A stretch of DNA of 5,799 nucleotides from Candidatus Colimonas fimequi. GTDB lineage: Bacteria > Bacillota > Clostridia > Peptostreptococcales > Anaerovoracaceae. Under the pieces are notes generated by a model. It saw only the letters and a program-made list of their open reading frames with translations, had not been told where the DNA came from and did no database searches. Location: positions 1 to 5,799 of the forward strand of contig JAGHTQ010000043.1 in NCBI GenBank assembly GCA_018065295.1. The letters run 5' to 3'. Position 1 is the stretch's first letter; each line of letters begins with the position of its first letter. A program made the position numbers and the translations under genes. Below, piece by piece: positions 1-5,723 of the stretch.

Positions 1-604
1 GGAAAAGGATATAAGTACCGATTCCAGCTTCATTGAGTTTCTTGTAATTCTCTACAGTTGTAGCCGCGATGTTAACGTTAACTCTGCGGATAGCACCGTT
101 CATGTGCTTGATGCTGTAGATAGTCTTGATACTCTCGAGAACGTACTCAAGAGGATTCATAGTTGGGTGCTCGCCTAGCTCTATAGCAAGACGCTTGTGA
201 CCCATGTCCTGAAGGGCGATAACCTCAGCCTTGATTTCTTCCTGAGTCAGCTTGCTTCTTCTGATGTGCTTGTTCTGACCGTGATATGGGCAGTACTTGC
301 AACCGTTAACACAGTAATTTGACAGGTACAGCGGCGCGAACATTACGATTCTGTTGCCGTAGAACTTCTCCTTGATTTCGCGAGCAGTCTCGAAAATCAT
401 CTCATGGATTTCAGGGTCCTGAGCCTCAAGCAAAAGGGACGCCTCCTGGTATGTTAAACCTTTGCAATCGCGGGCTCTCTCAAGGATCGCCTTCATTGCT
501 TCGGTATCGTTCTTATTTTCTTCTGCGTACTTAAGTGTAGCCAGAATCTCTTCGTGGTTAATGAATTCTGTTGCCTTAGGTGATTTGCTGTTATATGTAC
601 TCAT
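1..604 (-). CDS. hydG: [FeFe]-hydrogenase H-cluster maturase HydG (radical SAM), N-terminal part
   Basis: HydG is a cytosolic radical-SAM enzyme that cleaves tyrosine to p-cresol, CO and cyanide and builds the Fe(CO)(CN) synthon for the H-cluster of [FeFe]-hydrogenase, together with HydE and HydF. The visible part is 201 codons plus one base, and the gene runs off the left edge; full HydG proteins are about 470 residues. The radical-SAM cluster motif CX3CX2C is Cys98, Cys102 and Cys105, inside APLYLSNYCVNGCKYCPYHG. The following LTQEEI, ALQDMGHKRLA and NGAIRRVNVNIAATTVENYKKL segments are HydG-type; the X3 spacing separates it from most radical-SAM enzymes. ThiH is the nearest relative but fits these segments less well. 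The start is ATG at 604-602, with GGAGGT at 616-611 and a 6-nt spacer. No hydE or hydF is in the window. Expression is probably controlled by the structured leader directly upstream. Confidence 0.93.
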   Translation of the reverse strand, partial: MSTYNSKSPKATEFINHEEILATLKYAEENKNDTEAMKAILERARDCKGLTYQEASLLLEAQDPEIHEMIFETAREIKEKFYGNRIVMFAPLYLSNYCVNGCKYCPYHGQNKHIRRSKLTQEEIKAEVIALQDMGHKRLAIELGEHPTMNPLEYVLESIKTIYSIKHMNGAIRRVNVNIAATTVENYKKLNEAGIGTYILF

Positions 605-724
605 GTCGCTACCTCCAAAACGAAACCCTCTGATAGCAACGGCTAACAGAGGGTATAGTAATCCCAGGGAATTGCCGTCACCTTTAACGTCGGTAATGAC
701 CGTAGCCACCCCTCTGCCTCAGAA
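605..724 (-). promoter_or_regulatory. Structured hydG leader: candidate riboswitch or attenuator of unknown class
   Basis: This leader sits between prmC and hydG. Its structure shows two competing folds. In fold 1, CAGAGGG at 716-710 pairs with CCCTCTG at 653-647 (7 bp, extendable by G-U pairs) and encloses about 56 nt. GGCTA at 707-703 can also pair with TAGCC at 645-641, which makes a pseudoknot. The enclosed part can form small hairpins, for example CGGT/ACCG at 702-691. In fold 2, the same CCCTCTG-T-TAGC segment pairs with downstream GCTA-T-CAGAGGG as a terminator. The whole 5' arm of the terminator therefore has upstream competitors. If these pairings form, stabilising fold 1 would turn hydG on. 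I compared it from memory with TPP, SAM, FMN, cobalamin, lysine, glycine, THF, ZTP, fluoride, Moco, c-di-GMP and T-box consensus features and found no match. The ligand is unknown. Confidence 0.6.
617..653 (-). terminator. Attenuation terminator in the hydG leader
   Basis: On the minus strand CCCTCTG (653-647) pairs with CAGAGGG (632-626). After one T-T mismatch, TAGC (645-642) pairs with GCTA (637-634) around a CGTT loop. TTTCGTTTT follows at 625-617, an imperfect U-tract. The hairpin ends immediately before the GGAGGT of hydG, so it lies in the leader and would act before translation starts. It does not simply end the prmC transcript, because its 5' arm is also complementary to upstream leader sequence. 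Confidence 0.65.
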
Positions 725-730
725 AGACTC

Positions 731-759
731 ATATTATTTATTTCTTACTTTAATTGACA
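731..759 (-). promoter_or_regulatory. Possible weak promoter for hydG leader
   Basis: TAATAT at 736-731 resembles a -10 box. It is 17 nt from TGTCAA at 759-754, which is a poor -35 box. A start near 724 would place the RNA 5' end about 8 nt before the first pairing element of the leader, which is the main support. The region overlaps the 3' end of prmC. Read-through from the rho operon is the alternative source of hydG transcripts. Confidence 0.3.
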
Positions 760-1629
760 TTTTACCACACGATCCCTGCCAGGTAAATCTCTTAATACCT
801 CTGCAGGTGTATACTTGCCGTTATCCTTAATCATCTTGCGCAGGTCTTCGCCCTGATCGTGACCGATTTCCACCATGAGCCAGCCACCTGGCTTAAGATA
901 TGTTGGTGCCTCCTCGACGATGATTTTGTAGAAGTCAAGACCGTCGCGGCCGCCGTCAAGAGCGCTCTTTGGCTCGTGATCCTTAACCTCTTCCTGAAGG
1001 ATCTCAATCATTGCCTTCTTAATGTATGGCGGGTTAGAAACGATCATGTCGAACTTCTTACCCTTGTGAGGAGCGAACATGTCGCCCTGCTTAAAGTCAA
1101 TCTTAGTTCTCAGATTCTCAGCATTCTGACGGGCCACCTTCAGTGCCTCTTCGCTGATGTCTGATGCCGCAACTTCAATGTTGGAACATATTTTGGCGAG
1201 AGATATGCCTATGCATCCGCTGCCGCAGCAAAGGTCTAAGACCTGCCATTCTTTGCGTCCTCTCATGCGGTCGATGAGGCCTGGCTTATCCTTAGGATGC
1301 TTCTGAATAACACGAGCCGCTTCAGTTACCAGAGTCTCTGTATCCTGACGTGGAATGAGCACATGCTCATTAACCTTGAACTCGTAGCCCATGAAACTCT
1401 GAACGCCAGTAATGTGCTGGAGCGGAATACGGCTAGCGCGTTTCTCGATAAGCTCCATGTACTTAGCCTCAGTCTCAGGATCCACCTCTTCGTTAGCCTT
1501 CATGAAAAGAGCCACTCTATCCATTCCAGTGACGAAGCTGAACAGTTCCTCCGCATCTATCTTAGGGTCCATGACGAAAGCCTTCGCCAGTTTATATTCC
1601 CCTTCTTTAATCAATATTCTTGTCTTCAT
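745..1629 (-). CDS. prmC: Peptide chain release factor N5-glutamine methyltransferase PrmC
   Basis: PrmC methylates the glutamine of the GGQ motif of release factors RF1 and RF2 in the cytosol using SAM, which improves peptide release. The 294-residue length is normal. The N-terminal helical domain, which binds the release factor, covers about residues 1-85 and ends with PLQHITG (69-75) and the conserved VLIPRQDTETLV (90-101). The Rossmann methyltransferase domain follows, with SAM motif I DLCCGSGCIG (132-141) and the catalytic NPPY (199-202) that contacts the target glutamine. SALDGGRDGLDFY (222-234) is also typical of the family. The ATG start lies 23 nt inside the upstream DUF1385 gene. 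GAGGAGA sits rather far upstream (about 12 nt), which suggests translational coupling. The first residues MKTR align with Bacillus PrmC, supporting this start. A release factor gene (prfA) usually adjoins prmC in Firmicutes but is not on either side here. The homologue HemK/PrmB is less likely given the context. Confidence 0.95.
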   Translation of the reverse strand: MKTRILIKEGEYKLAKAFVMDPKIDAEELFSFVTGMDRVALFMKANEEVDPETEAKYMELIEKRASRIPLQHITGVQSFMGYEFKVNEHVLIPRQDTETLVTEAARVIQKHPKDKPGLIDRMRGRKEWQVLDLCCGSGCIGISLAKICSNIEVAASDISEEALKVARQNAENLRTKIDFKQGDMFAPHKGKKFDMIVSNPPYIKKAMIEILQEEVKDHEPKSALDGGRDGLDFYKIIVEEAPTYLKPGGWLMVEIGHDQGEDLRKMIKDNGKYTPAEVLRDLPGRDRVVKCQLK

Positions 1630-2686
1630 CTATTATCTCTGTCTCCTCGCAAACCCCCAGCGGTGCATCATCGGCCTCGCCTTCAGCTTCAGCCACGCCT
1701 TCAGCTTCAGTCTCCTCGGAGCCATCCTTTCCAAGTATGTATTCTCTAGCTGGAGTATCATCCATGCACGCCTTCATGGCTGCAATAGCAACTTCCAGCT
1801 GCTTGTCATCAGGTTCGTTAGTTGTAATCTTCTGGAGATAAAGTCCAGGAAGACTCAGCACTTTAACTACGATATTGTCACTTCTTCCAGCCCACTTGAG
1901 CAGTTCGTATGAAAGACCTGCGATAACAGGGAGCAGGGCCAGTCTTGATAAAATTCTAAGAATCAGTGATGGCCATCCCAGCAGGAAATGGAGTGCAAAT
2001 GCAATGATAAATACGAACATAAGGAAGCTTGTTCCGCATCTAGGATGAAGTGTTGGGAACTGTCTGCAGTTTTCTGGAATCAGTTCCAGACCGTTCTCGA
2101 AGGCGTGAATAGTCTTGTGTTCTGCGCCATGATAACGGAAGAGCGTCTTGATTTCGCCCATGAAGGAAATCGCCCATACGTACATAACGAACAGGAAAAT
2201 TCTAAATATACCTTCAACAAGGTTGAGAATAAGCACGCTGTCAGTAAAGTGCTTGGCCAGGTTAGTCACACCTGTTGGCAGGATGATGAACACGCCAATA
2301 GTAAACGCCAGAGCGAATACAACTGAAACATAAATCATCATTGTCCAGACAGCCTTGCTTCCGAATTTCTCAGTGAGCCACTTCTCGAACCTTCCTGGTT
2401 CGTACTCCTCATCGTCGAACTCCTCGAGAATCTCCGCAGAAGTCATCAGCTGGCCAGTGCCCTGTATCAGTGATGAAACGAAAGCAACCACGCCTCTGAT
2501 AAGAGGATATGTCATCCACTTGCTGGGCTCCGCCTTGGCAGCAGTCTTAATCTTAATTCTGCCATCAGGAAGTCTTACCGCCAGAGCAGTCTTCTTCTCC
2601 CCGTTCATCATGATGCCTTCCATTACGGCCTGACCGCCGATCTTAGTCGGACATGCATCTTTCAAAAAAATCTTACTTAAATCCAT
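1607..2686 (-). CDS. DUF1385 (YqhQ-like) polytopic membrane protein
   Basis: This is a 359-residue DUF1385 protein, a family of unestablished function often annotated as a putative metal-dependent enzyme. Hallmarks are IGGQAVMEGIMM near the N terminus (16-27), the His-rich YHGAEHK (185-191), HPRCGTSF (214-221), and QKITTNEPDDKQLEVAI near the end of the domain (285-301). The conserved His, Glu and Cys residues could bind a metal, but this is inference. Hydrophobic segments at about 114-137, 153-176, 221-238 and 241-262 suggest four membrane spans, so it acts in the cytoplasmic membrane. Residues 321-359 are an acidic tail rich in Glu and Ala beyond the family core. The start is ATG at 2686 with AGGTG 5 nt upstream, a modest ribosome binding site. 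It lies 37 nt after rho and overlaps prmC by 23 nt, consistent with one operon. Neighbourhood with rho and prmC is a recurrent Firmicutes arrangement. Confidence 0.9.
   Translation of the reverse strand: MDLSKIFLKDACPTKIGGQAVMEGIMMNGEKKTALAVRLPDGRIKIKTAAKAEPSKWMTYPLIRGVVAFVSSLIQGTGQLMTSAEILEEFDDEEYEPGRFEKWLTEKFGSKAVWTMMIYVSVVFALAFTIGVFIILPTGVTNLAKHFTDSVLILNLVEGIFRIFLFVMYVWAISFMGEIKTLFRYHGAEHKTIHAFENGLELIPENCRQFPTLHPRCGTSFLMFVFIIAFALHFLLGWPSLILRILSRLALLPVIAGLSYELLKWAGRSDNIVVKVLSLPGLYLQKITTNEPDDKQLEVAIAAMKACMDDTPAREYILGKDGSEETEAEGVAEAEGEADDAPLGVCEETEIIDEDKNID
1678..1710 (-). repeat. Short tandem repeat in DUF1385 acidic tail
   Basis: On the plus strand the 15-base sequence cgccttcagcttcag occurs exactly twice (1678-1692 and 1696-1710) with an 18-nt period. 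It encodes a repeated Glu-Ala-Glu-Gly type unit (TEAEGVAEAEGEA) in the C-terminal tail. The 18-nt period keeps the reading frame, so copy number could vary without breaking the gene. Confidence 0.75.
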
Positions 2687-2723
2687 ATATACACCTACAT
2701 CTCGCTGGGGTTAACCCTCGTGG

Positions 2724-4121
2724 TTAGCCCTTCAGCTTAGTCTTCTTAATAACTTCGATGAAATCCTTATTATCTCTAGTGTGGGCCAGATTATCGATAA
2801 TCTGTTCAGCAGCTTCCTGATTGTCTCTGTTGCCAAGAGCCCTTCTCATGTACCAGATTGCCTCAAGTTCGTCCTGGTTCATGAGCAGGTCTTCTCTTCT
2901 AGTTCCCGACTTGTTCAGGTTGATTGCAGGGAAGATTCTCTTCTCACTCATCTTGCGGTCAAGGTGCAGCTCCATGTTGCCTGTACCCTTGAACTCTTCG
3001 TAAATCAGGTCGTCCATACGGCTTCCCGTCTCAACGAGAGCAGTTGCAAGAATTGTAATGCTGCCGCCTTCTTCCAGCTTACGAGCTGCGCCAAAGAACT
3101 TCTTAGGCTTGTGAAGTGCGCCTGGATCAAAGCCACCGCTGAGAGTTTTGCCTGAAGCTGGAACAACCAGGTTGTAGGCTCTAGCAAGTCTAGTGATACT
3201 GTCCAGAAGTACCACAACGTCCTTGCCGTGTTCAGCCAGTCTCTGGGCCCTTGCCAGAACCATCTCAGCCACCTTAACGTGGTGAGCGGGCAGCTCGTCA
3301 AAAGTAGAATAGATAACTTCGCCGCCCTTAAGGCTTCTCTTCATATCAGTAACTTCTTCTGGACGCTCATCAACCAGAAGCACGATCATCTCAACCTCAG
3401 GATAATTCTTCTCGATGCTGTTAGCCAGCTTCTTGAGAAGAACAGTCTTGCCCGCCTTAGGTGGTGCAACGATAAGGCCTCTCTGACCCTTGCCGATAGG
3501 TGCAATCAGGTCGATAAGTCTCAGACTCAGGTCGCGAGCCCCATCCTCCAGCTGGAATCTCTCCTCTGGGAAAATCGGTGTCAGATTATCAAAATCAGGA
3601 CGTTTCATAGCAACGCCCGGCTCATCTCCGTTAACCGATACAACATAAAGCAGTGCGCCGAATCTGTTGCCCTCATTAGGGTTCCTGCAGATACCGCGAA
3701 CCTTGTCACCAGTCTTCAGATTAAAACGTCTAATCTGCGCAGGCGCTACGTATATATCCTTATCACTTGTCAGGAAGTTGTTGAATCTCAGGAATCCGAA
3801 ACCGTCCTCAGCCAGTTCCAGAATGCCCTCAACTTCAAAGCGATCGTCCTTGTCCGGAACAACGTTCTTGTTGTCAAATTCTCTCTTGCCGCTTGCCTTG
3901 CGCGCGCGTGCCTTCTCTCTAGCACTCTCCTCACGCAAAGGTTCCTCGTCTGAAGCTGGCTCAGGTGCTTCATCCTTGGCAGGTTCGTCAATCATCAACG
4001 CAGCAATAAGCTCCGCCTTCTTCATTTTTTCGTAGCCTTCAAGACCGAATGTCTTCGCGATTTCACGAAGATCGGCTACCTTCTTAGACTTAAGCGTCTG
4101 TTCGTCCATTGTCTTCCACAT
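2724..4121 (-). CDS. rho: Transcription termination factor Rho
   Basis: Rho is a hexameric RNA-dependent ATPase/helicase that binds nascent C-rich RNA and dislodges RNA polymerase. This protein has 465 residues (E. coli Rho has 419). Domains in order: N-terminal helical Rho_N (about 7-45, LKSKKVADLREIAKTFGL); a charged low-complexity linker (about 45-90), acidic then basic, which accounts for the extra length; the cold-shock-like RNA-binding domain (about 92-168) with RNP-like GFGFLRF (107-113); and the RecA-type ATPase. Walker A is APPKAGKT (219-226), DERPEEV is 251-257, and Walker B is VVVLLDSITRLARAYN (302-317). The R-loop region SGKTLSGGFDPGALHKPKKFFGAARK (323-348) is intact. Equivalents of the E. 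coli bicyclomycin-contact residues Asp265, Ser266 and Arg269 are present (D307, S308, R311). Met1 is preferred because AAAGGA at 4135-4130 lies 8 nt before it; Met5 has only a weak, close GGAAG. It heads the probable rho-DUF1385-prmC operon. The usual neighbour rpmE is absent here. Confidence 0.97.
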   Translation of the reverse strand: MWKTMDEQTLKSKKVADLREIAKTFGLEGYEKMKKAELIAALMIDEPAKDEAPEPASDEEPLREESAREKARARKASGKREFDNKNVVPDKDDRFEVEGILELAEDGFGFLRFNNFLTSDKDIYVAPAQIRRFNLKTGDKVRGICRNPNEGNRFGALLYVVSVNGDEPGVAMKRPDFDNLTPIFPEERFQLEDGARDLSLRLIDLIAPIGKGQRGLIVAPPKAGKTVLLKKLANSIEKNYPEVEMIVLLVDERPEEVTDMKRSLKGGEVIYSTFDELPAHHVKVAEMVLARAQRLAEHGKDVVVLLDSITRLARAYNLVVPASGKTLSGGFDPGALHKPKKFFGAARKLEEGGSITILATALVETGSRMDDLIYEEFKGTGNMELHLDRKMSEKRIFPAINLNKSGTRREDLLMNQDELEAIWYMRRALGNRDNQEAAEQIIDNLAHTRDNKDFIEVIKKTKLKG

Positions 4122-4244
4122 TTAATGAGTCCTTTCTGTTTCCGAACATGAATGTTACAAGATGTGACCCGCCCCCGCGGGCTGTTTAGAACATGAAATT
4201 CCGGATAAGATTGTTAGTTTATTTACCTTTACTAATATACAACT
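4122..4244 (-). promoter_or_regulatory. rho upstream region with GC hairpin and direct repeats
   Basis: This AT-rich stretch between the hbd terminator and rho should contain the rho promoter, but I see no convincing -35/-10 pair (TTGTAT followed 15 nt later by TAAACT is poor). It contains an unusual GC-rich hairpin, CCCGC-GGGG-GCGGG at 4181-4168 on the minus strand, without a U-tract. The 9-mer TTCATGTTC occurs twice (4197-4189 and 4152-4144), and the second copy is part of the near-palindrome AACATTCATGTT. rho leaders are autoregulated in several bacteria; whether these elements do so here is inference. Confidence 0.45.
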
Positions 4245-4272
4245 AAAAAAAGAGGTGCGCAATGCACACCTC
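4245..4272 (-). terminator. Intrinsic terminator of hbd
   Basis: On the minus strand GAGGTGTGC (4272-4264) pairs with GCGCACCTC (4260-4252) through 9 bp, one of them G-U, around an ATT loop. Seven T residues follow (4251-4245). It lies 22 nt after the hbd stop codon and separates hbd from the rho operon. Confidence 0.93.
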
Positions 4273-4294
4273 AAATAATTCACACTATCTACAC

Positions 4295-5134
4295 CTAGTA
4301 CTTGAAGAAACCTTCGCCGCTCTTGCGTCCCAGCTTACCAGCACGAACCATCTGCCTGAGAAGTAGTGATGGTGCATACTTGTTATTGCCGTATTCTCTC
4401 TGAAGAGTCTCCATAATTGCCAGCAGAACGTCAAGGCCGATCAGGTCGCCCAGGGCCAGAGGACCCATTGGGTGGTTAGCGCCCAGCTTCATTGCTGTGT
4501 CGATACCTTCTGCACTTGCAACGCCATCTTCCAGACAGCAGATTGCTTCGTTGATCATTGGAATGAGGATTCTGTTTACTACGAATCCAGGAGCTTCGTT
4601 AACTTCAACAGGTGTCTTACCGATACCGTTAACGATTTCTACCATAGCAGTCTTAGTTTCTTCTGAAACCAGTGGTCCTGATACTACTTCAACAAGCTTC
4701 ATAACTGTAGCTGGATTGAAGAAATGCATGCCGATTACCTTGTCAGGTCTTGCAGTTACAACAGCGATTTCTGTCAGTGAAAGTGCTGAAGTGTTTGTTG
4801 CCAGAATAGCATCGCTCTTGCAGATAGCATCAAGCTGTCTGAACATATCCTTCTTAACTTCCATATCTTCTGCGATTGCTTCGATAACCAGATCAGCATC
4901 TGCTGCTGCGTTAAGATCTGCAGTTGGAGTCATTGCTGCGATAGTTGCATCTTTAACTTCCTGAGTAATCTTCTCCTTAGCAACCAGTCTATCCATGCCC
5001 TTGCTGATTTTAGCGATAGCGCCTTCAGCCTTCTCCTGGCTTCTGCCTCTAACGATTACTTCGTGGCCATTCTGAGCCATAACCTGAATGATACCAGTAG
5101 CCATAGCGCCAGTACCTAAAACACATACTTTCAT
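4295..5134 (-). CDS. hbd: 3-hydroxybutyryl-CoA dehydrogenase
   Basis: Hbd reduces acetoacetyl-CoA to (S)-3-hydroxybutyryl-CoA in butyrate-type fermentation, in the cytosol. The 279-residue length is usual for clostridial enzymes. The N-terminal Rossmann domain starts VCVLGTGAMATG (3-14). By alignment with human HADH, the catalytic set is Ser116 (NTSALS), His137 (GMHFFNPA), Glu149 (MKLVEVV) and Asn187 (APGFVVNRILIPMINEA), all present. The C-terminal dimerisation domain has KLGANHPMGPLALGDLIGLD and ends in LGRKSGEGFFKY. Two oddities suggest NADP(H) preference. The third glycine of GxGxxG is Ala12. The acidic residue expected after the second strand is replaced in EVIVRGRS (25-32), leaving Gly30-Arg31-Ser32. 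The start is ATG at 5134 with AAAGGAG at 5150-5144 and a 9-nt spacer. It has its own promoter and terminator, unlike the common placement of hbd in a crotonase/butyryl-CoA dehydrogenase operon. A related 3-hydroxyacyl-CoA dehydrogenase with broader chain length is possible. Confidence 0.93.
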   Translation of the reverse strand: MKVCVLGTGAMATGIIQVMAQNGHEVIVRGRSQEKAEGAIAKISKGMDRLVAKEKITQEVKDATIAAMTPTADLNAAADADLVIEAIAEDMEVKKDMFRQLDAICKSDAILATNTSALSLTEIAVVTARPDKVIGMHFFNPATVMKLVEVVSGPLVSEETKTAMVEIVNGIGKTPVEVNEAPGFVVNRILIPMINEAICCLEDGVASAEGIDTAMKLGANHPMGPLALGDLIGLDVLLAIMETLQREYGNNKYAPSLLLRQMVRAGKLGRKSGEGFFKY

Positions 5135-5166
5135 TATTAAGTTCTCCTTTCATAAATCACGATTTC

Positions 5167-5195
5167 ATTTTATCGTTTAACTCCTCCCATGTCAA
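5167..5195 (-). promoter_or_regulatory. SigA-type promoter of hbd
   Basis: A perfect -35 TTGACA at 5195-5190 and -10 TAAAAT at 5172-5167 are separated by exactly 17 nt. The expected start is near 5160, giving a leader of about 25 nt that contains the AAAGGAG ribosome binding site. This is the best promoter in the window and implies strong expression of hbd. Confidence 0.85.
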
Positions 5196-5209
5196 AGTAC
5201 ATCGGAGTG

Positions 5210-5233
5210 GTGCCAAACCTGAAGGATTGGCAC
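5210..5233. repeat. Inverted repeat upstream of hbd promoter, candidate operator
   Basis: GTGCCAA (5210-5216) and TTGGCAC (5227-5233) form a perfect 7-bp inverted repeat with a 10-nt spacer. It lies about 15 nt upstream of the hbd -35 box, at roughly -50 to -73 from the predicted start, a position typical for an activator. It has no U-tract and is separate from the terminator of the preceding gene. The binding factor is unknown; the sequence does not resemble a Rex site. Confidence 0.5.
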
Positions 5234-5239
5234 ACACAG

Positions 5240-5272
5240 AATAATAAAAGAGACGCTACTGCCGCGTCTCTT
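5240..5272 (-). terminator. Intrinsic terminator of the XRE regulator gene
   Basis: On the minus strand AAGAGACGC (5272-5264) pairs perfectly with GCGTCTCTT (5256-5248) around a 7-nt GGCAGTA loop, followed by TTATTATT. The first two bases of the stem belong to the TAA stop codon of the regulator gene, so the hairpin begins inside the stop. Confidence 0.9.
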
Positions 5273-5642
5273 AATCATTTCTATCAATAATAAATGTCAG
5301 GGATCTCACAGCGTTAGCCATGTCCATGAGATCTTCTGTATCGTATTTATTCAAATCGTTATTTATCTTCTCGAAGATGATTTGCCTCTGCATGTCCTCA
5401 TCCTTGCTAGCGCTACTTCCGTACAAAATATAGTCTGCGCTCACATCGAGAATATCAACAACCTTGGCGAACTTCTCTAATGAAAGTGTCTTAGTTCCCC
5501 CTTCTACGTCTGCCAGAAATGAAGTAGACATAGGGATCATCTCTGCGAAAGCATCTCTAGTCAGATTCATGCTTTCTCTCGATTGTCGTATTCGTTTACC
5601 AATCCCAAACAAATCCAGTTGGTACGCTGTCTCTCTTGTCAC
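5271..5642 (-). CDS. XRE-family helix-turn-helix transcriptional regulator
   Basis: This is a 123-residue cytosolic DNA-binding protein. Residues about 13-74 form a Cro/C1-type HTH_3 domain: IGKRIRQSRESMN (helix 1), LTRDAFAEMI (helix 2), STSFLADVEGGTKT (recognition helix and turn), SLEKFAKVVDILD and VSADYILYG. The C-terminal part (about 80-123) is short, charged and helical, perhaps for dimerisation; no ligand or peptidase domain is visible. The start is GTG at 5642 with AGAGG at 5655-5651 and an 8-nt spacer; an in-frame TGA lies only six codons upstream and there is no earlier ATG. It has its own terminator and probably its own promoter, so it is not co-transcribed with hbd. It may autoregulate through the TGTCA/TGACA repeats upstream. 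Its target genes cannot be told from sequence; nothing around it marks a phage or a toxin-antitoxin pair. Confidence 0.88.
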   Translation of the reverse strand: MTRETAYQLDLFGIGKRIRQSRESMNLTRDAFAEMIPMSTSFLADVEGGTKTLSLEKFAKVVDILDVSADYILYGSSASKDEDMQRQIIFEKINNDLNKYDTEDLMDMANAVRSLTFIIDRND

Positions 5643-5679
5643 TTCTTCTGCCTCTCGTCAATTATGTCAATACTAGCTA

Positions 5680-5709
5680 ACTATATGTCTAGTTTACTCG
5701 AATTGTCAT
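5680..5709 (-). promoter_or_regulatory. Probable promoter of the XRE regulator gene
   Basis: ATGACA at 5709-5704 (five of six -35 bases) and TATAGT at 5685-5680 (five of six -10 bases) are separated by 18 nt. The start would be near 5673, giving a leader of about 30 nt. The -35 box is inside the TGTCA-N5-TGACA repeat, which fits repression by a bound regulator. Confidence 0.6.
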
Positions 5710-5718
5710 AATCTGACA
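5704..5718. promoter_or_regulatory. Candidate operator TGTCA-N5-TGACA
   Basis: TGTCATAATCTGACA is a perfect inverted repeat with 5-bp arms and a 5-nt spacer that overlaps the -35 box of the regulator promoter. Further TGTCA copies lie at 5665-5669 and 5747-5751. The size fits an XRE dimer site, so autoregulation is likely but inferred. Confidence 0.5.
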
Positions 5719-5723
5719 TTCCT

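Noticed and set aside
650..720. T-box-like GGTGG...ACGG in the hydG leader
   Set aside because: The T-box core AGGGTGGNACCGCG is not matched in order. There is no room for a specifier stem: the sequence upstream is coding for prmC, and hydG is not an amino-acid or tRNA-synthetase gene.
605..724. TPP riboswitch, considered because HydG resembles ThiH
   Set aside because: The conserved CUGAGA and ACCUGAUCUGG segments are absent on both strands.
2708..2717. Palindrome GGGTTAACCC between rho and the DUF1385 gene
   Set aside because: It has no loop, no U-tract and lies in a 37-nt intra-operon gap, so there is no support for a terminator or operator.
3005..3301. 98-residue minus-strand frame inside rho
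   Set aside because: It is an out-of-frame shadow of rho with no plausible domain or ribosome binding site.
3228..3953. 241-residue plus-strand open frame opposite rho
   Set aside because: It is the antisense shadow of a well-conserved gene, has no recognisable domain and its composition follows the rho codons. The same applies to other plus-strand frames, for example 462-830 and 4497-4964.
5205..5220. Sigma-54 promoter reading TTGGCAC before hbd
   Set aside because: The -12 GC element is missing at the required distance (AT where GC should be), and a much better SigA promoter lies just downstream.
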